From contig DATCZK010000016.1 in the NCBI GenBank assembly GCA_036525975.1, positions 1-12,837 of the forward strand: DNA of 12,837 nt. Direction: 5' to 3'. The notes below the pieces were generated by a model that worked only from the letters and a program-made list of their open reading frames with translations, had not been told where the DNA came from and did not search any database. This DNA comes from Quisquiliibacterium sp036525975. Its GTDB lineage: Bacteria; Pseudomonadota; Gammaproteobacteria; Burkholderiales; Burkholderiaceae_E. The position numbers were made by a program, and so were the translations under genes. Positions 12,645-12,837 of the stretch are shown here, piece after piece; the first letter of the stretch is position 1; every line of letters starts with the position of its first letter.

Positions 12645-12837
12645 GGGTGCGCGCCGTCCGGGCAAGCCGCGGCGATCACGATGCCGTGGGTGTCGCCCCG
12701 GCCCGCGTCGCGCATCCAGTTCGGGCCTTCGCAGGCCGATGAAGGCACCTGCCTGAACAGCGGCACGCCGGCCGCGGCCGCGCAGCGGCTCGCCAGTTCG
12801 GCCGAGGCGAGCGCGAAGTCGGCGCCGAGGCGGGCGG
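12635..12837 (-). CDS. Partial C-terminal end of a minus-strand gene, possibly a Nudix hydrolase/ThiE-like protein
   Basis: A minus-strand frame is open from the right edge to TGA at 12637-12635, giving 67 codons with strong G/C third-position bias like the neighbours; the other two minus-strand frames give arginine- and proline-rich shadow sequence. It reads ARLGADFALASAELASRCAA early and DTHGIVIAA near the end. The phrase LGADFAL and the closing HGIVIAA resemble the last strands of thiamine-phosphate-synthase-like domains. In Burkholderiales a Nudix hydrolase with a ThiE-like C-terminal domain often lies here, convergent to yacG. That identity is an inference from context and a few residues; that this is coding is more secure. 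It overlaps yacG by 10 nt at the stops. Confidence 0.5.
   Translation of the reverse strand, partial: ARLGADFALASAELASRCAAAAGVPLFRQVPSSACEGPNWMRDAGRGDTHGIVIAAACPDGAHPQG

Noticed and set aside
1..12837. CRISPR arrays, tRNA/rRNA genes, insertion sequences, phage or toxin-antitoxin modules
   Set aside because: I looked on both strands and saw no spaced repeats, cloverleaf signals, transposase or integrase motifs; the window is ordinary core genome.

Overview
This is a very GC-rich stretch (about two-thirds G+C, strongly G/C-biased third codon positions) from what is almost certainly a betaproteobacterium, probably of the order Burkholderiales. The main evidence is the plus-strand gene order, a CorB/CorC-type transporter followed by pilB-pilC-pilD-coaE-zapD-yacG, which I know as a conserved block in that group. 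The content is core rather than accessory: I see no insertion sequence, integrase, phage gene, CRISPR array, tRNA or rRNA.

Left half, minus strand (1-5446). Reading right to left there is an IlvD/Edd-family dehydratase of the sugar-acid (pentonate) subtype, then a branched-chain-amino-acid-type (HAAT/Liv) ABC importer: LivG-type ATPase, LivF-type ATPase, periplasmic binding protein, and the first 181 residues of a LivH-type permease that runs off the left edge (a LivM-type permease would be expected beyond it). The dehydratase and the importer seem to be separate transcription units, because a plausible sigma-70 promoter lies in the 185-nt gap before livG. The importer's real substrate cannot be read from the sequence.

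Right half, plus strand (5545-12644). The divergent corB-like gene encodes a DUF21-CBS-CorC/HlyC membrane protein linked to magnesium/cobalt handling. It is followed by the type IV pilus assembly ATPase PilB, the inner-membrane platform PilC and the prepilin peptidase/N-methyltransferase PilD, three parts of one machine. Then come dephospho-CoA kinase CoaE, the cell-division factor ZapD and the small zinc protein YacG. zapD has its own plausible promoter and a TTG start. No pilin gene is present. At the right edge the 3' end of a convergent minus-strand gene overlaps the yacG stop.

I did not find an undescribed biological system. The points most worth a second look are local: (a) the Walker A lysine of the LivF-type ATPase is replaced by arginine; (b) the leader of the livH-type gene holds a hexanucleotide tandem repeat that is also a perfect four-tract G-quadruplex motif on the mRNA-sense strand, beside a GNRA-loop hairpin and a 14-bp palindrome; (c) there is an inverted-repeat operator candidate in the divergent dehydratase/corB promoter region. 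No gene-free stretch exceeds 300 bases; the longest is about 185.
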